Assembly (NCBI RefSeq): GCF_002287075.1
Contig: NZ_NSKE01000004.1
Span: forward strand, 186,001 to 250,000
DNA: 64,000 nt
Origin: Fodinibius salipaludis
GTDB taxonomy: Bacteria > Bacteroidota > Rhodothermia > Balneolales > Balneolaceae
Direction of reading: 5' to 3'
Part shown: positions 19,049 through 27,838 of the stretch, in pieces
Position numbering within the stretch: position 1 is the first letter of the stretch
How the letters are laid out: each line of letters starts with the position of its first letter
Position numbers and translations under genes: made by a program
Notes under the pieces: model-generated
What the model saw: only the letters and a program-made list of their open reading frames with translations
Database searches by the model: none
Told to the model about the DNA's origin: nothing

Positions 19049-19153
19049 TTGAATCTCCCCGTGGAATTAAGAATAATTTTACTCTTTTCAAATTCATCAT
19101 TTCCGCACGAAGAAGCTTATATTACGGCGTATTTAAAACAATCACTTTTTTAT

Positions 19154-19181
19154 AGATCCTGAACCAAGTTCAGGATAACAC
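19154..19181. repeat. Half copy of the GTCATCCTGAA repeat before mutS2
   Basis: AGATCCTGAACCAAGTTCAG followed by GATAACAC matches the right half of the element at 11490. CTGAAC/GTTCAG makes it a small hairpin on its own. It ends 17 bases before the mutS2 start, so it would be in the 5' leader. Confidence 0.7.
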
Positions 19182-19197
19182 GAGACATAAACCATAA

Positions 19198-21600
19198 ATG
19201 CACTTATACCCGGAACATCTGAGCGAAAAAATTGGATTTGAATCGATTCGTGAGGCCACCGTTAAAAAAGCCCAATCGGGCATGGCACGCGAGCAGCTCA
19301 AATCCATGATGCCCTTTTCCGACCGACAGGTTATAGAACGGCGGTTGGCTCAAGTCAAAGAGATGATGGATCTGTTGCTCAATGACTCAGCTTTTCCGCT
19401 GCGAAATCTGCATGATGTTCGCAATTACCTCGAAAAAGCTCGACCAGAAAACAGTATTATTCCGCTGGAAGCTTTTGTTGAAATTCTGGAGCTCAGTATT
19501 ACTGCGCGCGTCGTCAAATCCTATATCGATCAGCGAAAGGAGCACTATCCCGCCCTCAAAAATATTTCAGTAGGTCTTATTCCTCTAAAGGATTTAGAAG
19601 AAACACTCCAAGATGTGCTCACCGAAAATGGAGAACTCCGAAGCGACGCCAGTCCCAAGCTGCAATCTATCCGGAAAAAAATAAATAAGCGAAAAAATGA
19701 TCTGCGCACTTCAATCAACCGGGTGATGGGGCGTCTCTCCAAAGAGGGAATGACATCCGATGAAGGAGCCACGATTCGCAACGGACGCATGGTAATTCCC
19801 GTGCAGGCCGAGTACAAACGCAAAGTACAGGGATTTGTCCACGACGTATCTTCATCGGGACAGACGGTCTACCTGGAACCGGTAGAAGCGCTGGACATCA
19901 ACAACGAAATTCGTCAGCTCGAATCCGAAGAAAAGCAAGAAATAGAGCGCATTCTTCGTGAGCTCACAAGTCATGTGCGGCAACATCGGGATTCCATCCG
20001 TCAAAACCTGAAAACACTAACTACGTTCGATATCATTTCGGCCAAAGCACAACTCAGTATCGATCTGGATGGTTTTGTTCCCGTAATTTCGGAAACGTCG
20101 CATCTGTATTTGAAAGAAACCTATAATCCATTATTACTTCTTAAAAACCTGCACCTTCCCAAAGAGAAACAGGAGAAAGTCGTTCCTCTGAATATGGAGT
20201 TAGCAAAAGATGAACGATGTCTTGTCATTACGGGACCCAATGCTGGCGGTAAATCGGTGGCACTCAAAACACTGGGCTTGTGTAGCATGATGATCCAATC
20301 CGGATTTGCCATTCCGGCCCGTGACAGCTCAGAGGTCCCCATTTTCAACAGCATTTTTGTAGATATGGGCGACGACCAATCCATCGAAAATGACTTGAGT
20401 ACGTTTTCATCGCGTCTTGAATGGATGAAGCACACCTTGGATAATACCAATGACCAAAGCCTGGTTCTTATTGACGAGGCCGCAGCAGGAACGGATCCTG
20501 AAGAAGGTGGTGCCCTGTTTCAGTCGCTTATCGAAATGCTGATGGAGCGCAAAGCCAAAACACTGGTAACGACCCACCACGGTACTCTAAAAATATTTGC
20601 TCACGATCATGAACACGCCGTCAACGGTTCGATGGAGTTTAATCAGGATACGCTTTCTCCTACTTATCGTTTTAAAAAGGGTGTGCCCGGTAGCAGTTAT
20701 GCGTTTGAAATTGCCGAGCGGATGGAACTTCAGAACGAGTTACTTAGTCGATCGCGTACGCTTCTCGGCGAAGCTAAAAGCGATATGGAAACGCTGATCA
20801 CTGAACTCGAAACCAAATCGCAGGAAGCTGAAGAAATCAAAAAGAAATACGATCAGCTTAAATCCAAAACAGAAAAGGAGCGAAATCGTTACCAAGAAAA
20901 GCGTTCGGCCATCGAAAAAGAAAAAGAGCAGATTCGAGAGAAAGCGCTCAAAGAAGCGAAAGAAATTATGGACTCTGCCAACCAGAAAATTGAGGAAGCG
21001 GTTCAGCGTATTGTCGAGCAGGGAGAAAAAGATGACGAAACGATTAAGGAAGCGCGTGACGAGGTAGAAAGCCATCGCAAAAAAGTAACTTCCGAACTTC
21101 AAGAGCTGGAAGAAGATCAGGAACAATATCAGGATTCATCCGAGAAGCCGGAAGTGGGGGACTTGGTTCGATTAAAAGACGCCAACACAACGGGAGAACT
21201 AAAAGATATAAATGGTAAAAAAGCAGTTATTTCGGCCGGGGGGCTACGAGTTAAAACCAAATACAACAAACTGATCAAGGTTGAGGATGCCTCGGATCGC
21301 AAACCAAAAAAACAGAAGGTGAAAGTCAATTTTGAGGACGGCAACCGATTCAAGATGGTAAAACCTCAACTCAGCATTCGGGGTATGCGTGGCGACGCTG
21401 CAATGAAAGAGGTACAACGCTATATTGATGATGCTGTGGCTGCCGGTAAAAGTGACGTGCAGATTATTCACGGCAAGGGCGAAGGTATCCTCAAAAAACT
21501 CGTCCATGAATACCTCAACAAGCGAAAAGAGGTTGAAGGATATGAGATGGCTCCTATTTCACAAGGCGGTGCAGGTTGTACAATTGTGAAGTTCCGGTAA
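19198..21600 (+). CDS. mutS2: MutS2 endonuclease/ribosome rescue ATPase
   Basis: MutS-family ATPase with a C-terminal Smr nuclease domain. It lacks the mismatch-binding domain of MutS1. MutS2 proteins suppress recombination in some bacteria and split collided ribosomes in Bacillus. The Walker A loop GPNAGGKS is at 346-353, followed by the STFSSRL signature region and Walker B LVLIDEAAAGTDP. Residues about 515-640 are a long charged coiled coil. The Smr domain (about 725-800) has LSIRGMRGDAAM and VQIIHGKGEGILK. Length (800) is typical. The stop abuts that of the convergent gene on the other strand with no space for a terminator. Confidence 0.95.
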   Translation: MHLYPEHLSEKIGFESIREATVKKAQSGMAREQLKSMMPFSDRQVIERRLAQVKEMMDLLLNDSAFPLRNLHDVRNYLEKARPENSIIPLEAFVEILELSITARVVKSYIDQRKEHYPALKNISVGLIPLKDLEETLQDVLTENGELRSDASPKLQSIRKKINKRKNDLRTSINRVMGRLSKEGMTSDEGATIRNGRMVIPVQAEYKRKVQGFVHDVSSSGQTVYLEPVEALDINNEIRQLESEEKQEIERILRELTSHVRQHRDSIRQNLKTLTTFDIISAKAQLSIDLDGFVPVISETSHLYLKETYNPLLLLKNLHLPKEKQEKVVPLNMELAKDERCLVITGPNAGGKSVALKTLGLCSMMIQSGFAIPARDSSEVPIFNSIFVDMGDDQSIENDLSTFSSRLEWMKHTLDNTNDQSLVLIDEAAAGTDPEEGGALFQSLIEMLMERKAKTLVTTHHGTLKIFAHDHEHAVNGSMEFNQDTLSPTYRFKKGVPGSSYAFEIAERMELQNELLSRSRTLLGEAKSDMETLITELETKSQEAEEIKKKYDQLKSKTEKERNRYQEKRSAIEKEKEQIREKALKEAKEIMDSANQKIEEAVQRIVEQGEKDDETIKEARDEVESHRKKVTSELQELEEDQEQYQDSSEKPEVGDLVRLKDANTTGELKDINGKKAVISAGGLRVKTKYNKLIKVEDASDRKPKKQKVKVNFEDGNRFKMVKPQLSIRGMRGDAAMKEVQRYIDDAVAAGKSDVQIIHGKGEGILKKLVHEYLNKRKEVEGYEMAPISQGGAGCTIVKFR

Positions 21601-22152
21601 TTACAATCCCTGAAATTTCCCAATCCTCACAGAAATTCCAATTCCACCAAAAGGCTGTTCGGTGTTAACATTTAAAAAACTATTAATTCCCAACGCAAAA
21701 AACCGCACAGGCTGCCACGAAATTTGTCCCCTCAATGGAAATCCAATAGTCGTTTCTATTGAGGTTTTCGTTCCCCTCCCAAATAAATCAGAATATCCAT
21801 TACCTCCTATTACCGCTACTCCTGTTCCTGCCGAGAGGTAAAAAGAACGATAGTTCATACTTTGTCCATAAATCAAGGCGATATCCCATATTTCGGTCCC
21901 GAAGTCAACATCTGTGCTTGTGGTGCTTATTGAAAAAAGGTGGTTGTTGTAATCAACCATTAACTCTGCCTGTAACCCTGTTCCCAGTGTTGTAACCGAG
22001 GGACCTCCCTGCACCCAGTAGTCAATATGGGAGTCAGTTTTTTGAACTCCCTGGCTATAGCTTTGCGAAAAGCTTGCAACAAGTATTAAGGGTAATCCCA
22101 AACAAATGAACAATAATTTTCTCAATCCCAGCCTGTTGAACCTCAAAATCAT
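21601..22152 (-). CDS. Exported protein, probable small beta-barrel, uncharacterised
   Basis: A 183-residue protein that I cannot assign to a named family. Residues 1-34 look like a signal peptide (RKLLFICLGLPLILVASF, then a SYSQG cleavage region). The mature part alternates hydrophobic and polar residues with many Gly, Ser, Thr and aromatic residues, as expected for a small outer-membrane barrel. It starts three bases after the stop of the upstream barrel gene, so both are probably made and used together. Its stop touches the stop of mutS2 on the other strand. Confidence 0.7.
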   Translation of the reverse strand: MILRFNRLGLRKLLFICLGLPLILVASFSQSYSQGVQKTDSHIDYWVQGGPSVTTLGTGLQAELMVDYNNHLFSISTTSTDVDFGTEIWDIALIYGQSMNYRSFYLSAGTGVAVIGGNGYSDLFGRGTKTSIETTIGFPLRGQISWQPVRFFALGINSFLNVNTEQPFGGIGISVRIGKFQGL

Positions 22153-22155
22153 ATG

Positions 22156-23409
22156 TTAAAACCTTGTATTCACTACATTCGCAAAATCGGAACCAAATGT
22201 ATATGACAGTGAAATAGATCCATAAACAGAAAAATCAGTAGCTAATTCTTTTTGTTGTAAAAGAACATCTTCTAACGATGTATCCCCTATGGGTAGGGAG
22301 AGCTGATCTTGAATCATCTCAAGCCGGGTATAAAAACTAAGTGAAAGCCCTTCCGTCAATCGAATAGAAATATCTCCAAACATTTCTGCCCGGCGCTGAG
22401 CAAAATCATGTAAATAATGAGAACCTTCTACTCCACCCTGTATTTCTCCCCACGGTTGCTTAATCCGTACGGAAGCAGATAACTCCTGATTAACTAAATT
22501 TTCATTATTTTTTTTAAATATTGTCTCTTCATAATAATCAGCATATGCATATCCCACCCTATAAGTAAAAGTAAATGATTTTCGGGTCGCCTCCTGATAG
22601 GGAAATATATTGTATTCAATTCCCGGAGTTAATCGAAACCGATGTCTATAATTACGGTCATTCCGAGTCAGATAATCCCCAAAGACCCCCAGCGACCAAT
22701 GATCATCAAGACTCTTGATAACATAGCTGTTGATTCCATGTCTGTGACGTTTGCTTGTTACCGGATCATCCTGTCCCTGCCGATCAATTTCAACAAACTC
22801 ATAGTTAAAGTAAGGTCGGAATCGAATTTTCCACTCTTCTGTAACATGATCAGCATAAAATCCCCATCTCGAATCAAACTCTTTTTGATTCGATTCTAAG
22901 TCCATTTGCAGACTTCCGGCATAAATTTCGAATACCCAATAATTCCAGGGATCTTTGACTTCCCGATCTAAACTTTGATCAGATTCGCTGCCAAGATATT
23001 CGAGTCGATATAATGAAGGATCAGAAACTTGTATCACATATCCCGCGAGCCCCGTCTTAATTATTTCGTTTAATCCTTCCCTCCTTTCATCATCAGAAGC
23101 TTCTCTGTCTACAATATGATTTAATGTATATTCGATATCTTTAAAGTCTCGTCGTCCAATAAATGTCAGCTCGTACTGTCGCCCCCCACTGCCCGTATTT
23201 TCATACGTTATAAAAAGATGAATATCTGCGGGTTGTGGATCCCTCACATAATTAACAAACGTAATTTCACGACGTATGTGATCATAATCACAGGATTGGC
23301 AATCTACATAAACACTAAGTTCAGACGATTCTCTGCTATCGGGTATATCTTCTGTGCCTTGGGCATGTATGGCCGGAGAAATGAGTATTACAAAAAGTAA
23401 TAGCTCCAT
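22156..23409 (-). CDS. Outer-membrane barrel protein with conserved N-terminal DCQxCDYDHIRRE domain
   Basis: An envelope protein of about 417 residues from the ATG at 23409. Its N-terminus (MELLLFVILISPAIHAQG) looks like a signal peptide. The open frame continues upstream to a TTG at 23571 and includes a GTG at 23499 with AGGG eight bases before it, so the start is uncertain. After the signal comes a domain with YVDCQSCDYDHIRREITFVN and YVRDPQPADIHLFITYENTG, which resembles a conserved but unnamed exported family of Bacteroidota and relatives. The remainder (about 180-417) is barrel-like and ends in an aromatic residue (NTRF), as outer-membrane barrels do. It forms a two-gene unit with the small barrel downstream. 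Function unknown. Confidence 0.75.
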   Translation of the reverse strand: MELLLFVILISPAIHAQGTEDIPDSRESSELSVYVDCQSCDYDHIRREITFVNYVRDPQPADIHLFITYENTGSGGRQYELTFIGRRDFKDIEYTLNHIVDREASDDERREGLNEIIKTGLAGYVIQVSDPSLYRLEYLGSESDQSLDREVKDPWNYWVFEIYAGSLQMDLESNQKEFDSRWGFYADHVTEEWKIRFRPYFNYEFVEIDRQGQDDPVTSKRHRHGINSYVIKSLDDHWSLGVFGDYLTRNDRNYRHRFRLTPGIEYNIFPYQEATRKSFTFTYRVGYAYADYYEETIFKKNNENLVNQELSASVRIKQPWGEIQGGVEGSHYLHDFAQRRAEMFGDISIRLTEGLSLSFYTRLEMIQDQLSLPIGDTSLEDVLLQQKELATDFSVYGSISLSYTFGSDFANVVNTRF

Positions 23410-23619
23410 CCAGAATTTACCGCCGTTTCTAAATAGATTAATAGCAGAAAAATACTCGGTAAACCCGTTATAGAAATTTTTAAATCTTTTTTTATCCACT
23501 GCAAATGCCCTAAAATTATCCGCCAGTTTTCCCGAAAAACCATTCTCAATCCTGGCTAATACTTGACTCAATGACTAATCAAAGTAAAAGGTAGGCTGAG
23601 GGTAACAAACAAATTAGGA

Positions 23620-23637
23620 TTAATCAGCATTGATTAA
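23620..23637. promoter_or_regulatory. AT-rich dyad upstream of the barrel-protein operon
   Basis: TTAATCA (23620-23626) and TGATTAA (23631-23637) are perfect 7-base arms with a 4-base spacer. A third TGATTAA lies at about 23730. The 215-base gap is AT-rich and would hold the promoter of the minus-strand barrel genes. An operator is possible, but no regulator is adjacent. Confidence 0.35.
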
Positions 23638-23786
23638 ATATTAATACAACTTTTGGCAGTTGTTTATATGTTTTTACATACGGCTTTTTCTTTTATTACA
23701 CTTGCGAGCAATTTTTTAATAAGCACAACTGATTAATCCCAACTATCTGGGCAAACATTCAAATATTATTAGTCAATAATGTTGCT

Positions 23787-24527
23787 CTAAAATTCTTCAT
23801 TTATATTCTCCAATATCGAATCCCAACTACCTTCGGCTTCGATATCTGTACTGATCTCTTCTTTTTCCAACTTTTCTGTTACGGCCTTATCACCGGTGAT
23901 AATTTTTGCATCATTGTAATTCGCATTGGGGAAAGCCGCCAACATTCGGTTCACTGATCGACGGGAGTGAAAAATTATAAACTCCGGTTGATGTGCTGAA
24001 AAGTCTTTTCGATACTCTTCTAATTTATTTTCTCCAGGCCCCTCCAGCGTAAACAATATCAATTCATTGACCTCAATATCCAGCTCACGAAGCAGAGCAG
24101 GCAGATCTTCGGCTGTTTTATCTCCACAGGGATACAGCGTTTTACCGATGCGCTTAATCCGCAGCATAAATTCCAGCAAGTTAATCGCCTTCCCCTCTGA
24201 ATGGGGATGCACCGCGGGAATGCCCTGCTCTTCGAGATAGTCCGCCGTATGCTGATTAAGTGCCAAATTCAGCTGATTTCGGGCTTCCTCCATCTTATCA
24301 AATTCTTGCAGCCACTCAATCCAAAACTGGGCGTTTCGCTTACTACCGTGAACAATATTCTCATATTCCTCAATATTCTCCAAAGCGTCCAGAATATCCG
24401 TATTGTCTTCCACTACTTCATAACGCTCCAGGGGGTAATGCAAGATGGACACGGGTTTCTGCTCCAATTTTGATCGAAAAACTTCGGTGTCTTCTTTTGC
24501 TGCTGTTAATAAAACTGATTGACTCAT
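23787..24527 (-). CDS. Divergent uroporphyrinogen-III synthase (HemD) family protein
   Basis: A 246-residue cytoplasmic protein with the two-domain HemD layout. It starts SVLLTAAKED, has NIVHGSKRNAQFWIEWL at the place where HemD has a FTSANGV-like stretch, then LYPCGDKTAEDLPALL and FIIFHSRRSVNRML, matching the second-domain FxSPSAV region. It is clearly more divergent than the HemD inside the heme cluster at 43680-44423. It could be a second synthase, a tetrapyrrole-binding relative or a degraded paralogue. Neighbours are an upstream Omp85 barrel on the same strand and the barrel operon downstream, not other heme genes. Confidence 0.65.
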   Translation of the reverse strand: MSQSVLLTAAKEDTEVFRSKLEQKPVSILHYPLERYEVVEDNTDILDALENIEEYENIVHGSKRNAQFWIEWLQEFDKMEEARNQLNLALNQHTADYLEEQGIPAVHPHSEGKAINLLEFMLRIKRIGKTLYPCGDKTAEDLPALLRELDIEVNELILFTLEGPGENKLEEYRKDFSAHQPEFIIFHSRRSVNRMLAAFPNANYNDAKIITGDKAVTEKLEKEEISTDIEAEGSWDSILENINEEF

Positions 24528-24651
24528 TATTAGTACGGTAGTTGAAGCTTAAAATTACTGTAACGTTTCAGAAAATAATTCGTTTCGAACGACAGATGAT
24601 AACAGAAGTCAAAACGAATTAAAGATGTCACATTTCTTTACATTTAAAATC

Positions 24652-25794
24652 CTAAAACATATATCCCACACCGATATAAATACGGTTCACATCCTCAGAA
24701 AAACCAATTTCTCCGCGCAAAATAAAATCAGGATTAAATACAGACATTGCGCCACCAAATCCTACAGTTTGATGATATCCCTCAAACAAATCATTTATAT
24801 CATCTGTTTCCGCAAAAACACGTCCAGCATCGGTAAAAAGTTGACCGCCAAACTTAAGTCCATAAATTTCGGGAAACTTCAGCAGCCACGTTCGTAATTC
24901 CAAAGTATAAGCCACTGAACTATTCCCCTTAAAACGATTAAGGGGATAACCGCGAAGTGTATTCTTATCACCGAGCGTAGACAGTTCCCAATAGGGAATA
25001 TCACCCTCAACATGACGAGCTTCCAACCGATTTGCTACTGTCAGCCAATTAAACAGACGAAAATATTGGTGCATTTCCAAGCGTGCCGTAGTCATACCAT
25101 AATTTCCAATCCACTTGGGAGCTGCACGAAGTTCCAGCTCAGCCCAGTTTCCTCGATGGGGATCAAATTCACTGTCCCGATTCTCCCAAATAAGTCCCGT
25201 ATTCAACTTGTTAACCCATCCTCCATCACTACCGTTAGGCGTTTGCAAAGCGAATGATGATTGTGCGTTATTTATATAGGGAATATGATACTCGACAGCA
25301 GCCCCCAGCTGTAGATCAAGCTGTTTTCGTCCCTGCTTATAAATTGGATTACGAATCCGATAATCAAAACTAAAGCCTATAGACCTGAAAAAATAGTACT
25401 CCTCATCCCACTGCTCATCAGAGAAAGTTGTTTCATTACCAATCCCAAAAAACTGATCCTGCGTATATCGGTAAAAATAGGCATCCGCTATCGACCTAAT
25501 TTCGCGACCAAAGGTTCGGGTCTGCTCATATCGCGCCTCTACCTCAAAAAAGCCTTTGGTAGTAGCTATAGCTGATGTCTCCAACAAATTTTTAAACGGC
25601 TGCTGGTTTCCCCGATAATCATACCGGCTAAAGATTAGCCCCCCCAACAATCCCTCATTCGAACTATAACCCGCAGCCGGCACCAGTGCCGTTGATACCG
25701 AATCGGGCCCTACCTGGGGAGCCATCATCTGGGCATTACCCGAAGAACCTATTAAGAACAATATGAGGAATAATAGCGATGTGTAGCGAATCAA
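24652..25794 (-). CDS. Omp85/BamA-type outer-membrane barrel protein without POTRA domains
   Basis: Exported outer-membrane protein of 380 residues. A signal peptide (MIRYTSLLFLILFLIGSSGN) is followed almost directly by the 16-strand barrel of the bacterial surface antigen (D15) family. The barrel loop motif appears as LRGYPLNRFKGNSSVAY, and the protein ends GVGYMF with the C-terminal phenylalanine. There is no room for POTRA repeats, so it is a short barrel-only member rather than BamA itself. The upstream AhpD-like gene ends 12 bases before, so both may be one operon. What it moves or inserts is unknown. Confidence 0.8.
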   Translation of the reverse strand: MIRYTSLLFLILFLIGSSGNAQMMAPQVGPDSVSTALVPAAGYSSNEGLLGGLIFSRYDYRGNQQPFKNLLETSAIATTKGFFEVEARYEQTRTFGREIRSIADAYFYRYTQDQFFGIGNETTFSDEQWDEEYYFFRSIGFSFDYRIRNPIYKQGRKQLDLQLGAAVEYHIPYINNAQSSFALQTPNGSDGGWVNKLNTGLIWENRDSEFDPHRGNWAELELRAAPKWIGNYGMTTARLEMHQYFRLFNWLTVANRLEARHVEGDIPYWELSTLGDKNTLRGYPLNRFKGNSSVAYTLELRTWLLKFPEIYGLKFGGQLFTDAGRVFAETDDINDLFEGYHQTVGFGGAMSVFNPDFILRGEIGFSEDVNRIYIGVGYMF

Positions 25795-25806
25795 AACGGC
25801 AATATT

Positions 25807-26178
25807 TTATGAATCAAGGTGACCTTCTTCTTCCAATATCTCGAGCGTATCCACAGCATGACGCAAATGTGGAATTACGATACTTCCTCCCACAACAAGC
25901 GCAACATTCAGGGCATCGATAATTTCATCCTTGGTATATCCGCTTTTAGCACTTTGTTCCAAATGATAATCTATGCAATCATTACAGCGCAGTACTGTTG
26001 AAGCCACTAATCCTAACAGCTCTTTGGTTTGGCCCGGGAGTGCTCCATCTTTATAGGTATTATTATCAATATTAAAAAAGCGCTTGATACCTAAATGATC
26101 GAGATCAAACACTTTTTCATTTGCTTCTTCGCGCTCTTTGCGAAATTGTTCCAGTCGGTTACTTTCTATTTTGCTCAT
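25807..26178 (-). CDS. Carboxymuconolactone decarboxylase family (AhpD-like) protein
   Basis: A 123-residue all-helical protein. STVLRCNDCIDYHLEQSAKS contains the CxxC redox pair and downstream histidine of AhpD-like peroxidase-reductase proteins, and DALNVALVVGGSIVIPHLRHA is the second conserved helix pair. Many members reduce peroxiredoxins or act on organic peroxides, but the physiological substrate of such short ones is rarely known. It is the first gene of a possible two-gene unit with the Omp85 barrel. Confidence 0.85.
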   Translation of the reverse strand: MSKIESNRLEQFRKEREEANEKVFDLDHLGIKRFFNIDNNTYKDGALPGQTKELLGLVASTVLRCNDCIDYHLEQSAKSGYTKDEIIDALNVALVVGGSIVIPHLRHAVDTLEILEEEGHLDS

Positions 26179-26282
26179 CCTTTTACTACATTCTGTTTGA
26201 AAAAAGACCTGTTAAGATACGACATATAATCAGGAAGTTTAACCATAATTCTAAGCCGGTTAGTTAAAACCCCATTTAATCT

Positions 26283-27782
26283 GTGAGCAACAAAAACACA
26301 CGCCCCAAACATAAACTTGTAGTTCTGGGTGATAGCGTCAGTCAGGGATTTCAAAACGGAGGTATTTATCGTACTGATCTCAATTTTCCCAATTTTTTAC
26401 GCCGGTGCTGGGAACCCAAACCCGATTTTGATCAGCCACTGTTTACTGCCCAGGCAGGTATCCCGCTCAATCTCGAAGTACTGGCTCGGGGGCTTTCGGA
26501 TGAGTTTGGCGACTCCATCGAATGGACCGAATATTTACCTGCCATTACTCATCTGTATTCAACCCTACGGCGTGTAAAACGCTATTGGGAGGGAAAAATA
26601 AAACCCCTAAAACAGGATCGTAACATCCCCTACCACAACCAGTCAACGTGGGGATTTGCGATGAACGATGCCTGGATGATTACAGAACAAAATAGCCGAG
26701 AACATATTAAAACCCAACCCGAGACCTATTCAGTGTTTGATATGCTTCCCGATCACGCTATGTATGTTACCGCGCGGCTGGTGCTCAATCCTTCCTTTAG
26801 CAAACAGTTTAGTCAGTTTACACAGATCGATAACGTCAGCTACTTGCAGAAGCACGGGGGTATTGAAAATCTGATTGTGACTATGGGACACAATAATATC
26901 ATTGGGGCCGTATCTGACTTAAAATTTGTACTGTCTGAAGAAGAGGATTTAGATAAATTTCCAACAGAACGTGACTATACAGTCTATCGTCCGGAACATT
27001 TTGAACAGGAGTATCGAAAGCTGGCCGAAAGGGTGAGCAAAATCGGGGCTGAACGTGTCATCACCCAAACGATTCCCTATGTCACTATTCCTCCTGTTTC
27101 ACGCGGTGTAAATTCCGACAAATCCCGAAAAGGACATACCGGCTACTTCGACTATTATACACGATTCTGGATTTGGGATGCGGATTTTGATCCCGACAAA
27201 CATCCTCACCTCACCAAAGAACAGGCTATTTCACTCGATCAACACGTAGATGAATACAACAATATTATTCGTGAAGTGGCTGATGAGTATGGATGGATTA
27301 CTGTTCCCCTCAATCGATATGTGAGCGGCATTGCACGACGCAGGCTCGGTCAAAAAATGCGGCTTCCTTATCCTAAGGAATTTTTCAAAGCAATAAAGCG
27401 TAATCCTGATACCAAACATCTTGTTGAAAACCCACAAAATCCCAAACTCAGTACCGACTATTTACGCATTGCCCGCGATTCAGGGCAAGTTTACAAAGGA
27501 GGTATTTTTAGCTTGGATGGCATTCACCCTACAACCATTGGCTACGGACTGATTGCCCATCTATACAAAGAAACAATGGAGAAACACGGTATTAAATTTC
27601 AACAACCGCTGGACTGGGATCATATTATAAAGAGTGATACCCTGGTTACCGATCCGCCATTCATCCTTGTAGAACTCCGTAAGTTCTTGCGTTTCTTATC
27701 GCTTGGAAGAAAGGAAAGGTTTTCAATTGTGGGAAATAGCTTGCTTAATGAATTGATGGATATTTTTTCAGACCGAGATTAA
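26283..27782 (+). CDS. SGNH/GDSL-like hydrolase
   Basis: A 499-residue cytoplasmic-looking protein (no signal peptide). KLVVLGDSVSQG gives the GDS block with nucleophile S18. VTMGHNNI is a likely block III with asparagine, and LDGIHPTTIGYG holds the catalytic pair D412 and H415. These are the blocks of SGNH esterases/lipases. The length is well above a typical single SGNH domain (about 200), with a large middle region of unknown role. The start is GTG. It stands alone between the AhpD gene and a convergent TonB receptor, with a shared terminator after it. Substrate unknown; esters of lipids or glycans are usual. Confidence 0.8.
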   Translation: MSNKNTRPKHKLVVLGDSVSQGFQNGGIYRTDLNFPNFLRRCWEPKPDFDQPLFTAQAGIPLNLEVLARGLSDEFGDSIEWTEYLPAITHLYSTLRRVKRYWEGKIKPLKQDRNIPYHNQSTWGFAMNDAWMITEQNSREHIKTQPETYSVFDMLPDHAMYVTARLVLNPSFSKQFSQFTQIDNVSYLQKHGGIENLIVTMGHNNIIGAVSDLKFVLSEEEDLDKFPTERDYTVYRPEHFEQEYRKLAERVSKIGAERVITQTIPYVTIPPVSRGVNSDKSRKGHTGYFDYYTRFWIWDADFDPDKHPHLTKEQAISLDQHVDEYNNIIREVADEYGWITVPLNRYVSGIARRRLGQKMRLPYPKEFFKAIKRNPDTKHLVENPQNPKLSTDYLRIARDSGQVYKGGIFSLDGIHPTTIGYGLIAHLYKETMEKHGIKFQQPLDWDHIIKSDTLVTDPPFILVELRKFLRFLSLGRKERFSIVGNSLLNELMDIFSDRD

Positions 27783-27791
27783 TCCCAATAA

Positions 27792-27818
27792 AAAAGCCCG
27801 GAGTCACCTCCGGGCTTA
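27792..27818 (-). terminator. Terminator between the SGNH hydrolase and the TonB receptor
   Basis: AAGCCCGGAG (27794-27803) and CTCCGGGCTT (27808-27817) form a perfect 10-base stem. The A-run just before it (27789-27795) is a T-run on the minus strand, so it best serves the TonB receptor gene, but the hairpin may also stop the plus-strand hydrolase message. Confidence 0.85.
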
Positions 27819-27838
27819 AACTACTCAAAAATAATACA

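Noticed and set aside
20740-21126. Hydrophobic Phe/Leu-rich minus-strand frame that could look like a membrane protein
   Set aside because: It is the complement of the Lys/Glu-rich coiled coil of mutS2, which always yields Phe/Leu-rich shadows.
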